This document shows positions 1 to 9,246 of a stretch of 64,000 nucleotides of DNA, one piece after another. Both the position numbers and the translations under genes were made by a program. The notes under the pieces are model-generated. The model was not told the origin of the DNA and did not search any database. It was given only the letters and a program-made list of their open reading frames with translations. Origin of the DNA: Salinimicrobium profundisediminis (GTDB taxonomy: Bacteria; Bacteroidota; Bacteroidia; Flavobacteriales; Flavobacteriaceae); the NCBI RefSeq assembly GCF_026241755.1, contig NZ_JAPJDA010000002.1, positions 124,001-188,000 on the forward strand. The letters are read 5' to 3'. How positions within the stretch are numbered: position 1 is the stretch's first letter; every line of letters starts with the position of its first letter.

Positions 1-46
1 GCCTCCTGGAACTTTACTAAGCATTGATCACCTGAGCGGTAAATAA

Positions 47-1558
47 CTATTCTTTCTCCCTCGCTGCAGGATCCTTAGGCGCCAGCGGTAAAAAGGCAGG
101 ACCTTCAATCACTTCTCCTGTTGCCTTGAACCTGCTTCCGTGACAGGGGCAATCCCAGCTTTTCTCGGCATCGTTCCAGTCTACTATACAATCCATATGG
201 GTACAAACGGCCGACTGGCAATGTACCTGTCCCTTTTCATCTTTAAAAACAGCCCATTTTTCATTCTCTACTTCCACTACTTTTCCCTGGTCGGCAGCAA
301 TTTCATCAAAAGAACCGGCTTCAGCTTTTCCAGGCAGGTCTTTGATGTATTGTTTGGCTACATTGAGGTTTTCCTTGATGAAATTCTTTGCCGACTTAAC
401 AGGGGTGAACCTGGATGCTTTATAGAGATCACTCCACTCATTTTCCCTGTTATTAAGCTGGTCATTTAAGATCATAGCCGAAAGCACCCCATACGTAAGT
501 CCATCTGTAGAAAAACCTGTGGCGATATAAATATTGTCATCAGAACTTTCGCCTATATACGGCAACCCATCTGCAGGTTTGTAATGCTGTGCACTCCACT
601 CATAATCTATTGAAGCAACATCAAAATGTTTTCTGGCATTCTGTTCCAACTTTTTGAAGAAACAGCTGTAATCATCCTCCTGTCCAACTTTGTGATGGCC
701 ACCTAACACCAGCACATAATTATCTTCTCCCTTGCTGTATGTGCGCATTGAAGTATGAAAGTCGGCCTCTGTGTCCCAGTAAATACCATCGGGAAAATCA
801 CCTGAGTTTAATTTAGCTGCAATTGCATATTCCCGGTAAGGATAAAGTGCGGTTTGCAAGCCATAAATTCCCTTGGGAGTATGGGTGGCTAAAATGACCT
901 TTTTGGCAGTTACTTTAGCGCTATCGGTTGAAAGTACAAGATCTTCCTCCTTTTCAATATGGTGGACCTCCGAATTTTCGAAGATCCTGCAATTTGCACT
1001 GTCAATTTTTTCTGCAAGCCCCCTCACAAACGCAGCAGGATTGAACTGGGCCTGCCCTTCTACCTTTATCGCCATACTCACTTTTACAGGTATGGGTAAG
1101 TCGTGTACTTCTTCTACCGGCAACCTGTAATGAGCAGCAGCTTTGATCTCCTTCTCTATGGTCTCGTCCTTTTTTTCTGTCTCGCTAAATAGATACCACG
1201 GCACGCGCTTAAAACTGCAATTAATCTGGTATTTATTTACCAGTTCCTCTACCAGGTTTACTGCCTGTCCCCGCGATTGCGCCACTCTTGAAGCTGTATC
1301 TTCATTCCATTTGCTTTGAATGTGATGCAGGCGCTTATCTACCATAGCGTAGAGGTTTCCTGTAGAATCGCCAGTGGTTCCTCCACTTATAGTACCTGCT
1401 TCAAGAAGCACTACCTTTTTACCCGATTTTGCCAAAAGGTATGCGGTTGTAATGCCGGTAATCCCTCCCCCAATAATGGCTATTTCGGCACTAATATTTT
1501 CATTCAGTTTGGGGAAGTTCGTGTTCGGGGCGGCTGATTTCCAGAAAGATCGTGTCAT
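47..1558 (-). CDS. FAD-dependent oxidoreductase with C-terminal Rieske domain
   Basis: Fusion of a DAO-type flavoprotein and a Rieske [2Fe-2S] domain (503 aa). The FAD-binding GGGITG lies at residues 30-35, followed by a glutamate at the end of beta-2 (VVLLEAG). The C-terminus has the Rieske ligands C452-x-H454 and C470-x2-H473, with C457 and C472 able to form the usual disulfide. Family members are soluble amine or sugar-acid oxidoreductases of unknown substrate; electrons probably pass from flavin to the Rieske centre. I chose the ATG at 1558 because the upstream extension is basic and not family-like. It diverges from the gene at 1697. Substrate unknown. Confidence 0.9.
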   Translation of the reverse strand: MTRSFWKSAAPNTNFPKLNENISAEIAIIGGGITGITTAYLLAKSGKKVVLLEAGTISGGTTGDSTGNLYAMVDKRLHHIQSKWNEDTASRVAQSRGQAVNLVEELVNKYQINCSFKRVPWYLFSETEKKDETIEKEIKAAAHYRLPVEEVHDLPIPVKVSMAIKVEGQAQFNPAAFVRGLAEKIDSANCRIFENSEVHHIEKEEDLVLSTDSAKVTAKKVILATHTPKGIYGLQTALYPYREYAIAAKLNSGDFPDGIYWDTEADFHTSMRTYSKGEDNYVLVLGGHHKVGQEDDYSCFFKKLEQNARKHFDVASIDYEWSAQHYKPADGLPYIGESSDDNIYIATGFSTDGLTYGVLSAMILNDQLNNRENEWSDLYKASRFTPVKSAKNFIKENLNVAKQYIKDLPGKAEAGSFDEIAADQGKVVEVENEKWAVFKDEKGQVHCQSAVCTHMDCIVDWNDAEKSWDCPCHGSRFKATGEVIEGPAFLPLAPKDPAAREKE

Positions 1559-1696
1559 AAAAAAAGGTGTTTTTCTAAAGGTAACAACCCTTGTTCCTGC
1601 TGCCAATTGTATTAAGTTAGTTTTTTGTTAATCCTGCCACCGCTAAAATTTTGTAACAATTGCTTCAGAATGACGTCTATAAACAAAACATTCTCA

Positions 1697-3211
1697 ATGA
1701 AATCCCTCTTAGTATTCTTTCTGTTTCTCCAGGCTGCTTTTGTTCAGGCACAGGAAATCAAAGCCAAAGTGCTTGATGCCGGTACTAAACAACCTATCCC
1801 TTACGCGAATGTTGTTTTTGGTGAAAACCGCGGACTCGTTACCAATGAAGAAGGCTACTTCAGCTATAATGCCGAAGAAGATAAACTTCCCGAAATAGTG
1901 AAGATCTCCTCTTTAGGGTACGAACTCCTTGAGGTTACCCCCGCTGAAATTTCCGAAGGAATTATTTACCTAAAACCCGCATCTATTGAACTGGGCGAAG
2001 TCTTCCTTTCTAACAAGAACCTTTCAGCAAAAGAAATTTTAGAAAAAGTCAAAGAAGAGGTTAATCACAACTACAACTTTGACAACAGCAAGAAGAGGGT
2101 CTTCTTAAGACAATCTGGCACCAGTTATGTACGCCGGTTTAATATGGAGGTAGATAAGAGCACGATTGAAGGGATTGATCAGGACCTCATGAATGAGATC
2201 TCTGCAAAAATCCCTAAAGTTTCCGATTCGTATAAAGAAGTTTTGGCCGACATGTACGGGAACTATGACACCCAGAAGGTCAACATCATCAAAGCGGCAA
2301 ACCTTTACAATCCGCAGAGCATGAAAAACCTGGAGGAGATTACCGAAAATTTCAACACGCTCTTCATGAACACCTTAAAAGAACGTTCTTACCTGAAGAT
2401 AAAATCGGGGATCATAGGGTTTAAGGTAGATGAAGACGAATTGAAAGAAGGACTGGTAGTATCAGAAAAAAAGGAAGAAAAAACTCCCGAAGAAAAAGAA
2501 AAAGCCAGGGTTAAAAGCAGAAAGTATCTACAGGAGAGTTCAGGTGCTAATGTAAAAAGGCTTATGAACGGTATGTTCTGGAAAGAGGACATTACTTTTA
2601 ACCTTTTTGACAAGTCGAACAAGTACAAATACAACCTCAACGGCTACGCGTATATTGACAACAATACCGTTTACGTCATAGATTTTGAACCCAAAAGAGG
2701 AGCCGATTTTAAAGGCAGGATGTACGTCAATACGTTAGATTATGGGGTACATCGTTTGGAATACGAAAATGTGAAGCCATTAAAGAAATTTCGTCTCTTT
2801 GGAATTAGCACTGCCGATGATGTTTACCGCGGCAAGATGATCTTTGTAAAAGACGAAGCCGGAAAATACAACCTGAGTTACCTGGAGCGCGAAACCGGGG
2901 AAACCGTGGGAATTAAGCGGCCACTCACCATTATTGAAAAGAACAAACACGTTAAAGGCCGCCGCAAACAAAATGAACTCGACCTTGACCTCGATCTTAG
3001 GGTGAGCGAAATCGTGAAGCTACAGCTGGTAGTATATCAAACCGAAGCCATGGCTCCCGGAAGCTTCGATAATATTGCTGCAACCGATGATTTTGAGTAT
3101 AAAACCTTTAAAACATACAACCCCGATTTCTGGAGCGGGTATAACATCATTGAACCCAACGAGGCCATTAAAAATTTCGTTGCGCTTGATGCCGAAAAGG
3201 AAAATTTATAA
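1697..3211 (+). CDS. Secreted carboxypeptidase-regulatory-like domain protein
   Basis: A 504-aa exported protein. A signal peptide (MKSLLVFFLFLQAAFVQAQ) is followed by a carboxypeptidase-D regulatory-like beta-sandwich (about residues 20-100: KVLDAGTKQPIPYANVVF, then a GLVTNEEGYFS turn). The remaining 400 residues are a Bacteroidota-specific region rich in charged residues (Lys/Glu stretch around 260-290). Such proteins are usually periplasmic or outer-membrane associated; function unknown. The ATG at 1697 is chosen because the signal peptide starts there. A possible gene pair with the secreted NTF2-like protein 78 bp downstream. Confidence 0.8.
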   Translation: MKSLLVFFLFLQAAFVQAQEIKAKVLDAGTKQPIPYANVVFGENRGLVTNEEGYFSYNAEEDKLPEIVKISSLGYELLEVTPAEISEGIIYLKPASIELGEVFLSNKNLSAKEILEKVKEEVNHNYNFDNSKKRVFLRQSGTSYVRRFNMEVDKSTIEGIDQDLMNEISAKIPKVSDSYKEVLADMYGNYDTQKVNIIKAANLYNPQSMKNLEEITENFNTLFMNTLKERSYLKIKSGIIGFKVDEDELKEGLVVSEKKEEKTPEEKEKARVKSRKYLQESSGANVKRLMNGMFWKEDITFNLFDKSNKYKYNLNGYAYIDNNTVYVIDFEPKRGADFKGRMYVNTLDYGVHRLEYENVKPLKKFRLFGISTADDVYRGKMIFVKDEAGKYNLSYLERETGETVGIKRPLTIIEKNKHVKGRRKQNELDLDLDLRVSEIVKLQLVVYQTEAMAPGSFDNIAATDDFEYKTFKTYNPDFWSGYNIIEPNEAIKNFVALDAEKENL

Positions 3212-3289
3212 GAACTTAATTATTATCAATTTTTATCCCGTCTACCCACTAAAGTCTACAGACTATAAATTATAAAAACCTAAAAACCT

Positions 3290-3784
3290 ATGCGAAAAAT
3301 TCCATTTTTGACACTCCTGTTTTTCTTCGGAAGCTTTGCTTTTGGGCAAACTTCCCAAACTCAGGTGAACCAATTGCTGGAGAACTGGCACGCCGCGGCT
3401 GCCCAGGCCGATTATGAAGACTACTTCAACTTAATGGCTGATGAATCTGTTTTTATAGGGACAGATCCTACAGAGAACTGGAACAAACAGGAATTCATGC
3501 AATGGTCAAAGCCATATTTTGACCGCGGGAAGGCCTGGAGCTTCTCAACCCTGGAACGAAATATCTTTTTTGCTGAAGATGGAGAAACCGCTTGGTTCGA
3601 TGAACTCCTGGATACTCAAATGGGCATTTGCCGTGGGAGTGGGGTCGCTGTAAATGAGTCGGGGAAATGGAAGATCAAACATTACGTGCTATCCATTGCT
3701 ATTCCAAATGAGAATGTAGATGCTGTTACCTCTCTAAAAGCCGATTTTGACAGGAAATTAATGTCTCATTTAAGAGCTCAATAA
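3290..3784 (+). CDS. Exported SnoaL/NTF2-like protein
   Basis: A 164-aa protein with a signal peptide (MRKIPFLTLLFFFGSFAFG) and one NTF2-like fold: an N-terminal helix (LLENWHAAAAQADYEDYFNL), the typical aromatic/acidic strand FIGTDPTENW, and C-terminal strands ending KWKIKHYVLS. The fold is used by many hydrolases and isomerases and also by pure binding proteins; no catalytic set can be assigned. Probably periplasmic. It sits between two other exported proteins on the same strand. Confidence 0.8.
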   Translation: MRKIPFLTLLFFFGSFAFGQTSQTQVNQLLENWHAAAAQADYEDYFNLMADESVFIGTDPTENWNKQEFMQWSKPYFDRGKAWSFSTLERNIFFAEDGETAWFDELLDTQMGICRGSGVAVNESGKWKIKHYVLSIAIPNENVDAVTSLKADFDRKLMSHLRAQ

Positions 3785-3855
3785 GTAGCTGTGGCAGAAG
3801 CTAAATATTCATTCCTTTTCACTAATTTTCGCCACAATTAAAATTTACCAAAAAT

Positions 3856-5919
3856 ATGAACAGAATAAGTAAAGGTTTTCTCCTTTCTTTTATGGCTACA
3901 GCAGCTTTCACCAGCTGTAAGAACGACAAAGAAGTTGAAGCCGAAGAACCACGCGGGATCAATCTTGCCTATATGGACACCACCGTGACTCCGCAGGAAA
4001 ATTTCTTTAGGTACGTGAACGGCCGTTGGCTGGACACTAACGAGATCCCTGAAGACAAAACCGTATGGGGAAGTTTTAACGAACTTCGCGAAAAGACCGA
4101 TGCCGATGCACTTGCTCTTTTAGAAGGTGCAGCGAACAGCGACAGCCTTGACGGCAACAGCGACCAGGCTAAGGCAGTTTATCTCTACAAAACTATCATG
4201 GATACCGTGGCCCGTAACGAGCAGGGCATTCAGCCTATTCAGCCTTACCTCGACAAGATTGCGGCTATCAAGACCAAAGAAGACGTGCAGACTTATCTTG
4301 AGGAGATGCAAATGTATGGCGGCGGCGGATTCTTCAGCTTTGGTGTAGGTGCCGATGCAAAGAATTCTAACATGAACGCAGCTTACTTATCTCCGGGAGG
4401 TCTTGGCCTGCCAGACAGGGATTATTACATTGCTGAAGATGCAGATTCAAAAGATAAGCGTGAGAAATATGTAGCTCATGTTACCAAAATGCTTCAGTAC
4501 TTAGGTGATTCTGAAGAAGAGGCAGCAAAAAAGGCAGAAACTATCCTCGAGTTTGAAACTGCGCTTGCGCAACCAATGCTGGACAAGGTAGAGCGTCGTG
4601 ACGCCCGAAATACTTATAATCCAATGACAGTTACCGAACTTCAGAATAAAGTTCCGGCAGTAAACTGGAACAGTTATTTTGAAGCCATTGGTGTTACCGG
4701 CGTAGATACCATTATAGTGAGCCAGCCCCGTTACATGGAAGCCGTTCAAAAGACATTGGCTTCCCAAAATGTAGAGGATTGGAAAGAATATCTTAGATGG
4801 TCTCTTTTCAACGATGCAGCAGGAATGCTAACTACCGAAATTGAAGATGCCAACTGGGAATTCTATGAAAAGACCCTTCGTGGTGCACAAAAACAACTTC
4901 CACGTAACGAGCGTGCCCTTGCTACAATCAACCAGACTGTGGGAGAAGCTCTTGGAAAACTATACGTAGAAGAACATTTCCCGGCTGAAGCAAAACAAAA
5001 AGCTGAAGAAATGATTGAAAACGTGGTAAAAGCTTTTGAAAACAGGATTGACAACCTTACCTGGATGAGCGACAGCACCAAGGTAAAGGCCAAGCAAAAA
5101 CTGGGCACCACAAAGATCAAGGTAGGATATCCCGATGAGTGGAAAGATTACAGCAGCATAGAGATCAAAGAACCTGCAAATGGAGGATCATACTTCCAGA
5201 ATATGCTCAACATTGCAAAATGGAGCGTGGAAGAAGATATCGCCGAACTTGGAAAACCTGTAGACAAGAGCGAATGGTTTATGGCGCCACAAATTGTGAA
5301 TGCTTATTACAACCCGCTTTACAATGAGATCGTGTTCCCGGCGGCCATTCTACAGCCACCTTTCTACGATTATAAAGCCGATGCTGCTGTGAATTACGGC
5401 GGAATTGGAGCAGTGATTGGCCACGAGATCTCTCACGGCTTTGACGACAGTGGTTCGCGTTTTGACGCCGATGGCAACCTGAACAACTGGTGGAGCGAGA
5501 AAGACCTTGAACAATTTGAAAACCTTGGCGGAAGACTGGCCGACCAGTACAGCGCCATTGAAGTACTGGATTCAGTTTATATCAACGGAAAATTCACTTT
5601 AGGTGAGAACATTGGTGACCTTGGAGGTGTAAACGCAGCTTATGACGGTCTCCAGATCCACCTGAAAGAGCATGGAAATCCCGGAAAAATAGACGGATTC
5701 ACCCCCGAGCAGCGATTCTTTATGAGCTGGGCTACCGTTTGGAGAACCAAGATGAGAGAAGAAGCACTACGCAACAGGATCAAAACAGATCCACACTCCC
5801 CGGGAGAATACAGGGCTTACGTGCCACTTCAGAATATTGATGCCTTCTACGAAGCCTTCAATATCCAGGAAGGAGATCCAATGTACGTAGCTCCAGAAAA
5901 CCGAGTGAAGATCTGGTAA
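3856..5919 (+). CDS. M13 family (neprilysin/PepO-like) zinc metallopeptidase, lipoprotein
   Basis: A 687-aa gluzincin. Lipoprotein signal with Cys in FTSCKND, then the M13 N-terminal domain, and the catalytic domain with HEISH near residue 523 (zinc ligands and general base) and ENIGDLGG downstream giving the third zinc ligand Glu. The N-A-Y substrate-binding motif (VNAYYNP) and C-terminal RVKIW match the family. Full length for bacterial M13 enzymes, which cut oligopeptides at hydrophobic P1' residues in the periplasm or at the cell surface. A strong terminator follows at once, so transcription probably ends here. Confidence 0.95.
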   Translation: MNRISKGFLLSFMATAAFTSCKNDKEVEAEEPRGINLAYMDTTVTPQENFFRYVNGRWLDTNEIPEDKTVWGSFNELREKTDADALALLEGAANSDSLDGNSDQAKAVYLYKTIMDTVARNEQGIQPIQPYLDKIAAIKTKEDVQTYLEEMQMYGGGGFFSFGVGADAKNSNMNAAYLSPGGLGLPDRDYYIAEDADSKDKREKYVAHVTKMLQYLGDSEEEAAKKAETILEFETALAQPMLDKVERRDARNTYNPMTVTELQNKVPAVNWNSYFEAIGVTGVDTIIVSQPRYMEAVQKTLASQNVEDWKEYLRWSLFNDAAGMLTTEIEDANWEFYEKTLRGAQKQLPRNERALATINQTVGEALGKLYVEEHFPAEAKQKAEEMIENVVKAFENRIDNLTWMSDSTKVKAKQKLGTTKIKVGYPDEWKDYSSIEIKEPANGGSYFQNMLNIAKWSVEEDIAELGKPVDKSEWFMAPQIVNAYYNPLYNEIVFPAAILQPPFYDYKADAAVNYGGIGAVIGHEISHGFDDSGSRFDADGNLNNWWSEKDLEQFENLGGRLADQYSAIEVLDSVYINGKFTLGENIGDLGGVNAAYDGLQIHLKEHGNPGKIDGFTPEQRFFMSWATVWRTKMREEALRNRIKTDPHSPGEYRAYVPLQNIDAFYEAFNIQEGDPMYVAPENRVKIW

Positions 5920-5928
5920 TACCTTTCA

Positions 5929-5941
5929 AAAATGACATTTT
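5929..5941. repeat. AAAATGNCATTTT palindrome, copy 1 (N=A)
   Basis: Intergenic copy 9 bp after the M13 stop codon, directly before the terminator hairpin. Context TCAAAAATGACATTTTA. Confidence 0.7.
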
Positions 5942-5972
5942 AAGCCCCTCTTCCGGAGGGGCTTTCTTTTTT
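5942..5972 (+). terminator. Intrinsic terminator of the M13 peptidase gene
   Basis: A stem AAGCCCCTC (5942-5950) pairs with GAGGGGCTT (5956-5964) and is followed by a T-rich tract (CTTTTTTT). Confidence 0.85.
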
Positions 5973-5990
5973 TCCGCAGGAAAAAGAATA

Positions 5991-6032
5991 TTAATCCCTG
6001 CGGGATTAAAAATAATTCCGCCAGGAATTATT
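5991..6032. repeat. Two adjacent perfect hairpins upstream of the RAYT gene
   Basis: TTAATCCC (5991-5998) pairs with GGGATTAA (6002-6009) across a 3-nt loop. AATAATTCC (6011-6019) pairs with GGAATTATT (6024-6032) across a 4-nt loop. No T-tract follows, so these are not simple terminators. Related small hairpins recur inside the RAYT coding region. Confidence 0.7.
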
Positions 6033-6049
6033 CAAAAAAAAGAAGGTAC

Positions 6050-6069
6050 AGACGTTGCATGCAACGTCT
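6050..6069. repeat. REP-like 20-bp perfect palindrome, copy A
   Basis: AGACGTTGCATGCAACGTCT, preceded by GTAC. The same element recurs at 6635-6654 (one base changed) and 9174-9193. Association with the adjacent RAYT gene suggests it is that enzyme's substrate repeat. The 330-bp gap 5920-6249 holds this element, the terminator, two hairpins and two copies of the 13-bp palindrome; the rest (6123-6249) shows nothing recognisable. Confidence 0.75.
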
Positions 6070-6109
6070 CCGAAGCCGAAGCCGCACCATCCCCCATCAA
6101 CACCTCTCA

Positions 6110-6122
6110 AAAATGGCATTTT
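6110..6122. repeat. AAAATGNCATTTT palindrome, copy 2 (N=G)
   Basis: Intergenic copy between the REP-like palindrome and the RAYT gene; context CTCTCAAAAATGGCATTTTA. Confidence 0.7.
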
Positions 6123-6249
6123 ACCCCCTCTCTTTACAGAAACTTTCATCTCATAGACAATTGATATTTAAATTTTTATATCTTAATTCACTTTGGAAGA
6201 AGATTAATTCAACCGGAATTAGCAACACAATCATTAAGCAGGTGCCCCG

Positions 6250-6894
6250 ATGGCCGACCTTTTTAAAAACAAATACCGGATAAAATCTGCCCGACTCGAA
6301 AGCTGGGATTACAGATGGAATGCTGCGTACTTTATCACCATCTGCACGGCTAATAGAAAACATTACTTCGGGGAGATTAAAAACGGAAAAATGGAATTCT
6401 CTCCCACAGGTGTGATTGCAGATATCTTATGGCATGAAATTCCGCACCACACATCCTACGTGCATTTAGACAATTTTGTAGTGATGCCCAACCACATCCA
6501 CGGCATTCTGATCCTTAATAATCCGGAAATCCCGAAAGAAAATATTTCCAAAGAAAATATTGAAGAAGGAAGAATTGGGGATCGATTAGATCCAAAAAAT
6601 GATTCCCGGGGGAATCATTTGAATGATCCCGTACAGACGTTGCGTGCAACGTCTCAGGAGCATCCCCAGAAGCACTCCCAAATGGCAAAGATTTCCCCAA
6701 AATCCAATTCCATCTCAACAATAATAAGATCATATAAATCGGCCACTACAAAACATGCCCACCGGCTGGAATTTGATTTTGAATGGCAAACCCGCTTCTA
6801 TGATATCATCATCCGGAATGAAATTTCTTTTCAAAACATTTCCAACTACATCAAAAATAATCCGGCAAAATGGAAAGAAGACAAATTCCACTGA
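6250..6894 (+). CDS. REP-associated tyrosine transposase (RAYT, IS200-like Y1 HUH)
   Basis: A 214-aa member of the IS200/TnpA-like single-strand endonucleases. The HUH pair is H82-I-H84 in VVMPNHIHG. The candidate nucleophile is Y200 in the C-terminal helix NYIKNNPAKW, preceded by the family block WQTRFYD. RAYTs cut and join single-stranded hairpin (REP) DNA and are thought to spread or maintain REP elements. Here the linker between the HUH block and the C-terminal helix (about residues 107-140) is encoded by palindromic DNA, including a copy of the AGACGTTGC... repeat (residues PVQTLRATS). The frame stays open, so the protein is probably intact. Confidence 0.9.
   Translation: MADLFKNKYRIKSARLESWDYRWNAAYFITICTANRKHYFGEIKNGKMEFSPTGVIADILWHEIPHHTSYVHLDNFVVMPNHIHGILILNNPEIPKENISKENIEEGRIGDRLDPKNDSRGNHLNDPVQTLRATSQEHPQKHSQMAKISPKSNSISTIIRSYKSATTKHAHRLEFDFEWQTRFYDIIIRNEISFQNISNYIKNNPAKWKEDKFH
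6597..6654. repeat. Palindromes embedded in the RAYT coding region
   Basis: A perfect stem AAATGATTCCC (6597-6607) / GGGAATCATTT (6610-6620) with a 2-nt loop, then ATCATT/AATGAT (6614-6627), then the REP-like palindrome AGACGTTGCGTGCAACGTCT (6635-6654, one central change from copies A and C). All are in frame and translated. Confidence 0.75.
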
Positions 6895-6966
6895 TCATAA
6901 AAAAATTACCTAAAAAAACCTGTACCTTCCAAAAATGATATTTCACTAACCCCAATTAACATCCAG

Positions 6967-7509
6967 ATGAACAAAAAAATCGCAATCTTAAGAGGAATAA
7001 ATGTTGGTGGAAAAAGAAAGATCCTGATGGCCGATCTAAAAGCCTTATGTGAAAAATTGGAGTTGGAACAAATAGAAACTTACATACAAAGTGGCAATCT
7101 CCTTTTCAATTCTCAACTAAAAAACACTAAGCTGGAAGATTTACTTGAAGATGCTATTAAAGAAAAATTTGGGTTTGAAGTACCTGTCATTGTTCGGGAT
7201 TCAGAAGAACTGCAGACTTTGAATCGTAAGAATCCGTTTTATGATAAAAATACAGACATCAATCAATTACATCTGACCTTTTTAAAGGAAAAACCTTCGA
7301 AAGAAAATTTAGAAAAAACACAAACCTTTAACTACGACCCCGATAAATTTAAAATCGCAGAAAAAGAGGTATTCATTTTTTGCGAAGGTAAATACCACCA
7401 AACAAAACTGAACAACAATTTTTTTGAGAAGAAATTAAAAGTTGGAGCTACCACCAGGAATTGGAAAACCATCTTAAAACTCCATGAATTAAGCAAAAAA
7501 CAGATATAA
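6967..7509 (+). CDS. DUF1697 domain protein
   Basis: A 180-aa cytoplasmic protein of the DUF1697 family, recognised by its N-terminal signature (AILRGINVGGKRKILMADLK), the following ETYIQSGNLLF block and the LHLTFL strand. Length is normal for the family. No biochemical function is established; the fold has been described as ferredoxin-like. It is flanked by unrelated genes with its own upstream space, so it is probably monocistronic. Confidence 0.9.
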   Translation: MNKKIAILRGINVGGKRKILMADLKALCEKLELEQIETYIQSGNLLFNSQLKNTKLEDLLEDAIKEKFGFEVPVIVRDSEELQTLNRKNPFYDKNTDINQLHLTFLKEKPSKENLEKTQTFNYDPDKFKIAEKEVFIFCEGKYHQTKLNNNFFEKKLKVGATTRNWKTILKLHELSKKQI

Positions 7510-7637
7510 TTGCCCCATAGTGAACATCGCAGTAGCAAGAACTTCTAAAACTGTAAACTGCGGCTACTAAAAAAATACTGGCAGCAGCAACCAAACCAAT
7601 CCATTTTTAATTTAATTTCAGCCTTTTATTTTCAGCA

Positions 7638-8864
7638 ATGTTACAGCGATTATTTAAGGCGTATATAGGATCATTCAGCGACCTGAGGCGGGAGGTATGG
7701 CTGCTGGCGTTTATCACCTTCATCAACCGTGCGGGAACCATGGTGATTCCGTTCCTTTCGCTGTACTTGACTAAAAACCGCGGATTTTCTCTCGAAGAAG
7801 TAGGCTGGATCCTCACTTTCTTTGGCCTGGGTTCCGTCGCCGGCTCCTGGCTGGGCGGGAAACTTGTCGACAGGATTGGCCACTACAAAACCATGGCCTT
7901 TAGCCTGCTCATTTCGGGCGTCCTATTTATCTTTTTGCAGTTTCCCACCACTTTCTGGGGAATTTGCGCCGGAATCTTTATCGTAATGCTGGTAGCCGAC
8001 ACTTTTAGGCCCGCAGTTTTTGTCGCCATTAACGCCTACAGCAAACCTCAAAACCGCACTCGATCTATCACACTAATAAGGCTCGCTATCAATCTCGGAT
8101 TTTCCGCAGGTCCCGCCGTTGGCGGATTGATCATTGCAGGTGCCGGTTACGGCGGACTCTTCTGGGTAGATGGTATCACCTGTATCACAGCAGGTTTTCT
8201 GCTCCTAAAACTGCTTCATCCTAAGAAAGCTGTTGAAAATCCTAAAGAGATCCTCAGCATTCCGAAGTCCATGATGAAAGACAAACCTTACCTGGTTTTC
8301 ATTGGTGCCATGATCTTGTTTGGGTTTGTTTTTCTGCAGTATTTCTCTACCATCCCCTTATATTACGCCGAAGTGCATTTTCTAAGCGAGTTCGAGATTG
8401 GAGTTTTACTGGGCTTAAACGGTTTCCTCATCTTCCTGTTTGAAATGCCCCTCATCAAATACCTGGAAGCAAAAGTCCGTTCCACGCTTTTCCACGTCAT
8501 CACGGGCTCTATACTTGTCGCCATCAGTTTTATGCTTATCAATCTTACAGGATGGGTGGGAATTCTGCTTGTAGGAATGATTTTTTTGACCCTTGGCGAA
8601 ATGATCGCATTTCCGTTTTCAAACAGCTTTGCCCTCAAAAGAGCCGAAGGTGGAAAACAGGGATCCTACATGGCTTTGTACAGTATCGCCTTTTCAATAG
8701 GACATATTTTTGGCCACAATTCCGGAATGCAGATGATCAACAAATTCGGGTACGCCCTCACATGGAACGTCATGATCCTGCTTTCTTTAATTGCCTGTGG
8801 CCTGCTGGTTTATGTGATGTTCCTGGTGAAAAAGGAAAGTGAATCCCCTGTTCTCGAAACTTAA
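7638..8864 (+). CDS. MFS transporter (drug-efflux-like)
   Basis: A 408-aa inner-membrane protein with about 12 hydrophobic segments. The MFS motif A lies between TM2 and TM3 (GSWLGGKLVDRIGHYKTM), and a glycine/proline-rich TM5 (NLGFSAGPAVGGLIIAG) resembles the antiporter motif C. It resembles the MdtH/YceL-type subgroup of proton-driven exporters; substrate unknown. The upstream gap has no clear promoter. The stop is followed by a repeat-rich region. Confidence 0.88.
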   Translation: MLQRLFKAYIGSFSDLRREVWLLAFITFINRAGTMVIPFLSLYLTKNRGFSLEEVGWILTFFGLGSVAGSWLGGKLVDRIGHYKTMAFSLLISGVLFIFLQFPTTFWGICAGIFIVMLVADTFRPAVFVAINAYSKPQNRTRSITLIRLAINLGFSAGPAVGGLIIAGAGYGGLFWVDGITCITAGFLLLKLLHPKKAVENPKEILSIPKSMMKDKPYLVFIGAMILFGFVFLQYFSTIPLYYAEVHFLSEFEIGVLLGLNGFLIFLFEMPLIKYLEAKVRSTLFHVITGSILVAISFMLINLTGWVGILLVGMIFLTLGEMIAFPFSNSFALKRAEGGKQGSYMALYSIAFSIGHIFGHNSGMQMINKFGYALTWNVMILLSLIACGLLVYVMFLVKKESESPVLET

Positions 8865-8930
8865 TCTGAATTTTCTTCGGAAAGATATTTTGAAGCCGAT
8901 TGCTTTTCTTCAGAAGAAAAACTCCTCTCA

Positions 8931-8943
8931 AAAATGACATTTT
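8931..8943. repeat. AAAATGNCATTTT palindrome, copy 3 (N=A)
   Basis: Intergenic copy downstream of the MFS gene; context CTCTCAAAAATGACATTTTA, almost identical in flanks to copy 2. Confidence 0.7.
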
Positions 8944-8973
8944 AGGCACCTTTTTCACCCCCGAAAATGTTCT

Positions 8974-9170
8974 AAAGAAAATAGAGAAAAAAGGAAAGAA
9001 AAATGAGGAAGAGAATGAGAAAATGCAGAAAGAATGAGGAAGAGAAGATAGAATAGAAGAGAAAAGAATGGGGAAAGAAATGGAGAAAATGAATGAAATG
9101 GAGGAAATGGAGAAGAAATGGAGAAGAAATGGAGAAGAAATGGAGAAGAAATGGAGAAGAAATGGAGAAG
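8974..9170. repeat. Near-pure purine tract with 11-bp tandem repeat
   Basis: About 200 bp of almost uninterrupted A/G on the plus strand, broken only by single T's. The last 62 bp (9109-9170) are 5.6 copies of GGAGAAGAAAT, an 11-bp unit near one helical turn. The tract ends 3 bp before REP-like copy C. All three frames are open on both strands because of composition, so the apparent ORFs here are not genes. The gap 8865-9246 holds only this tract, the REP-like copy and one 13-bp palindrome. Confidence 0.85.
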
Positions 9171-9173
9171 TAC

Positions 9174-9193
9174 AGACGTTGCATGCAACGTCT
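9174..9193. repeat. REP-like 20-bp perfect palindrome, copy C
   Basis: AGACGTTGCATGCAACGTCT, identical to copy A and again preceded by GTAC, about 2.3 kb from the RAYT gene. Confidence 0.75.
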
Positions 9194-9246
9194 CCACAGC
9201 AATTCCCACAGCAATTCCCCAAAAAATATTCAATTAATAAGAAAGA

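Noticed and set aside
1-46. A gene at the left edge
   Set aside because: Only 46 bases follow the first stop codon; no feature can be supported.
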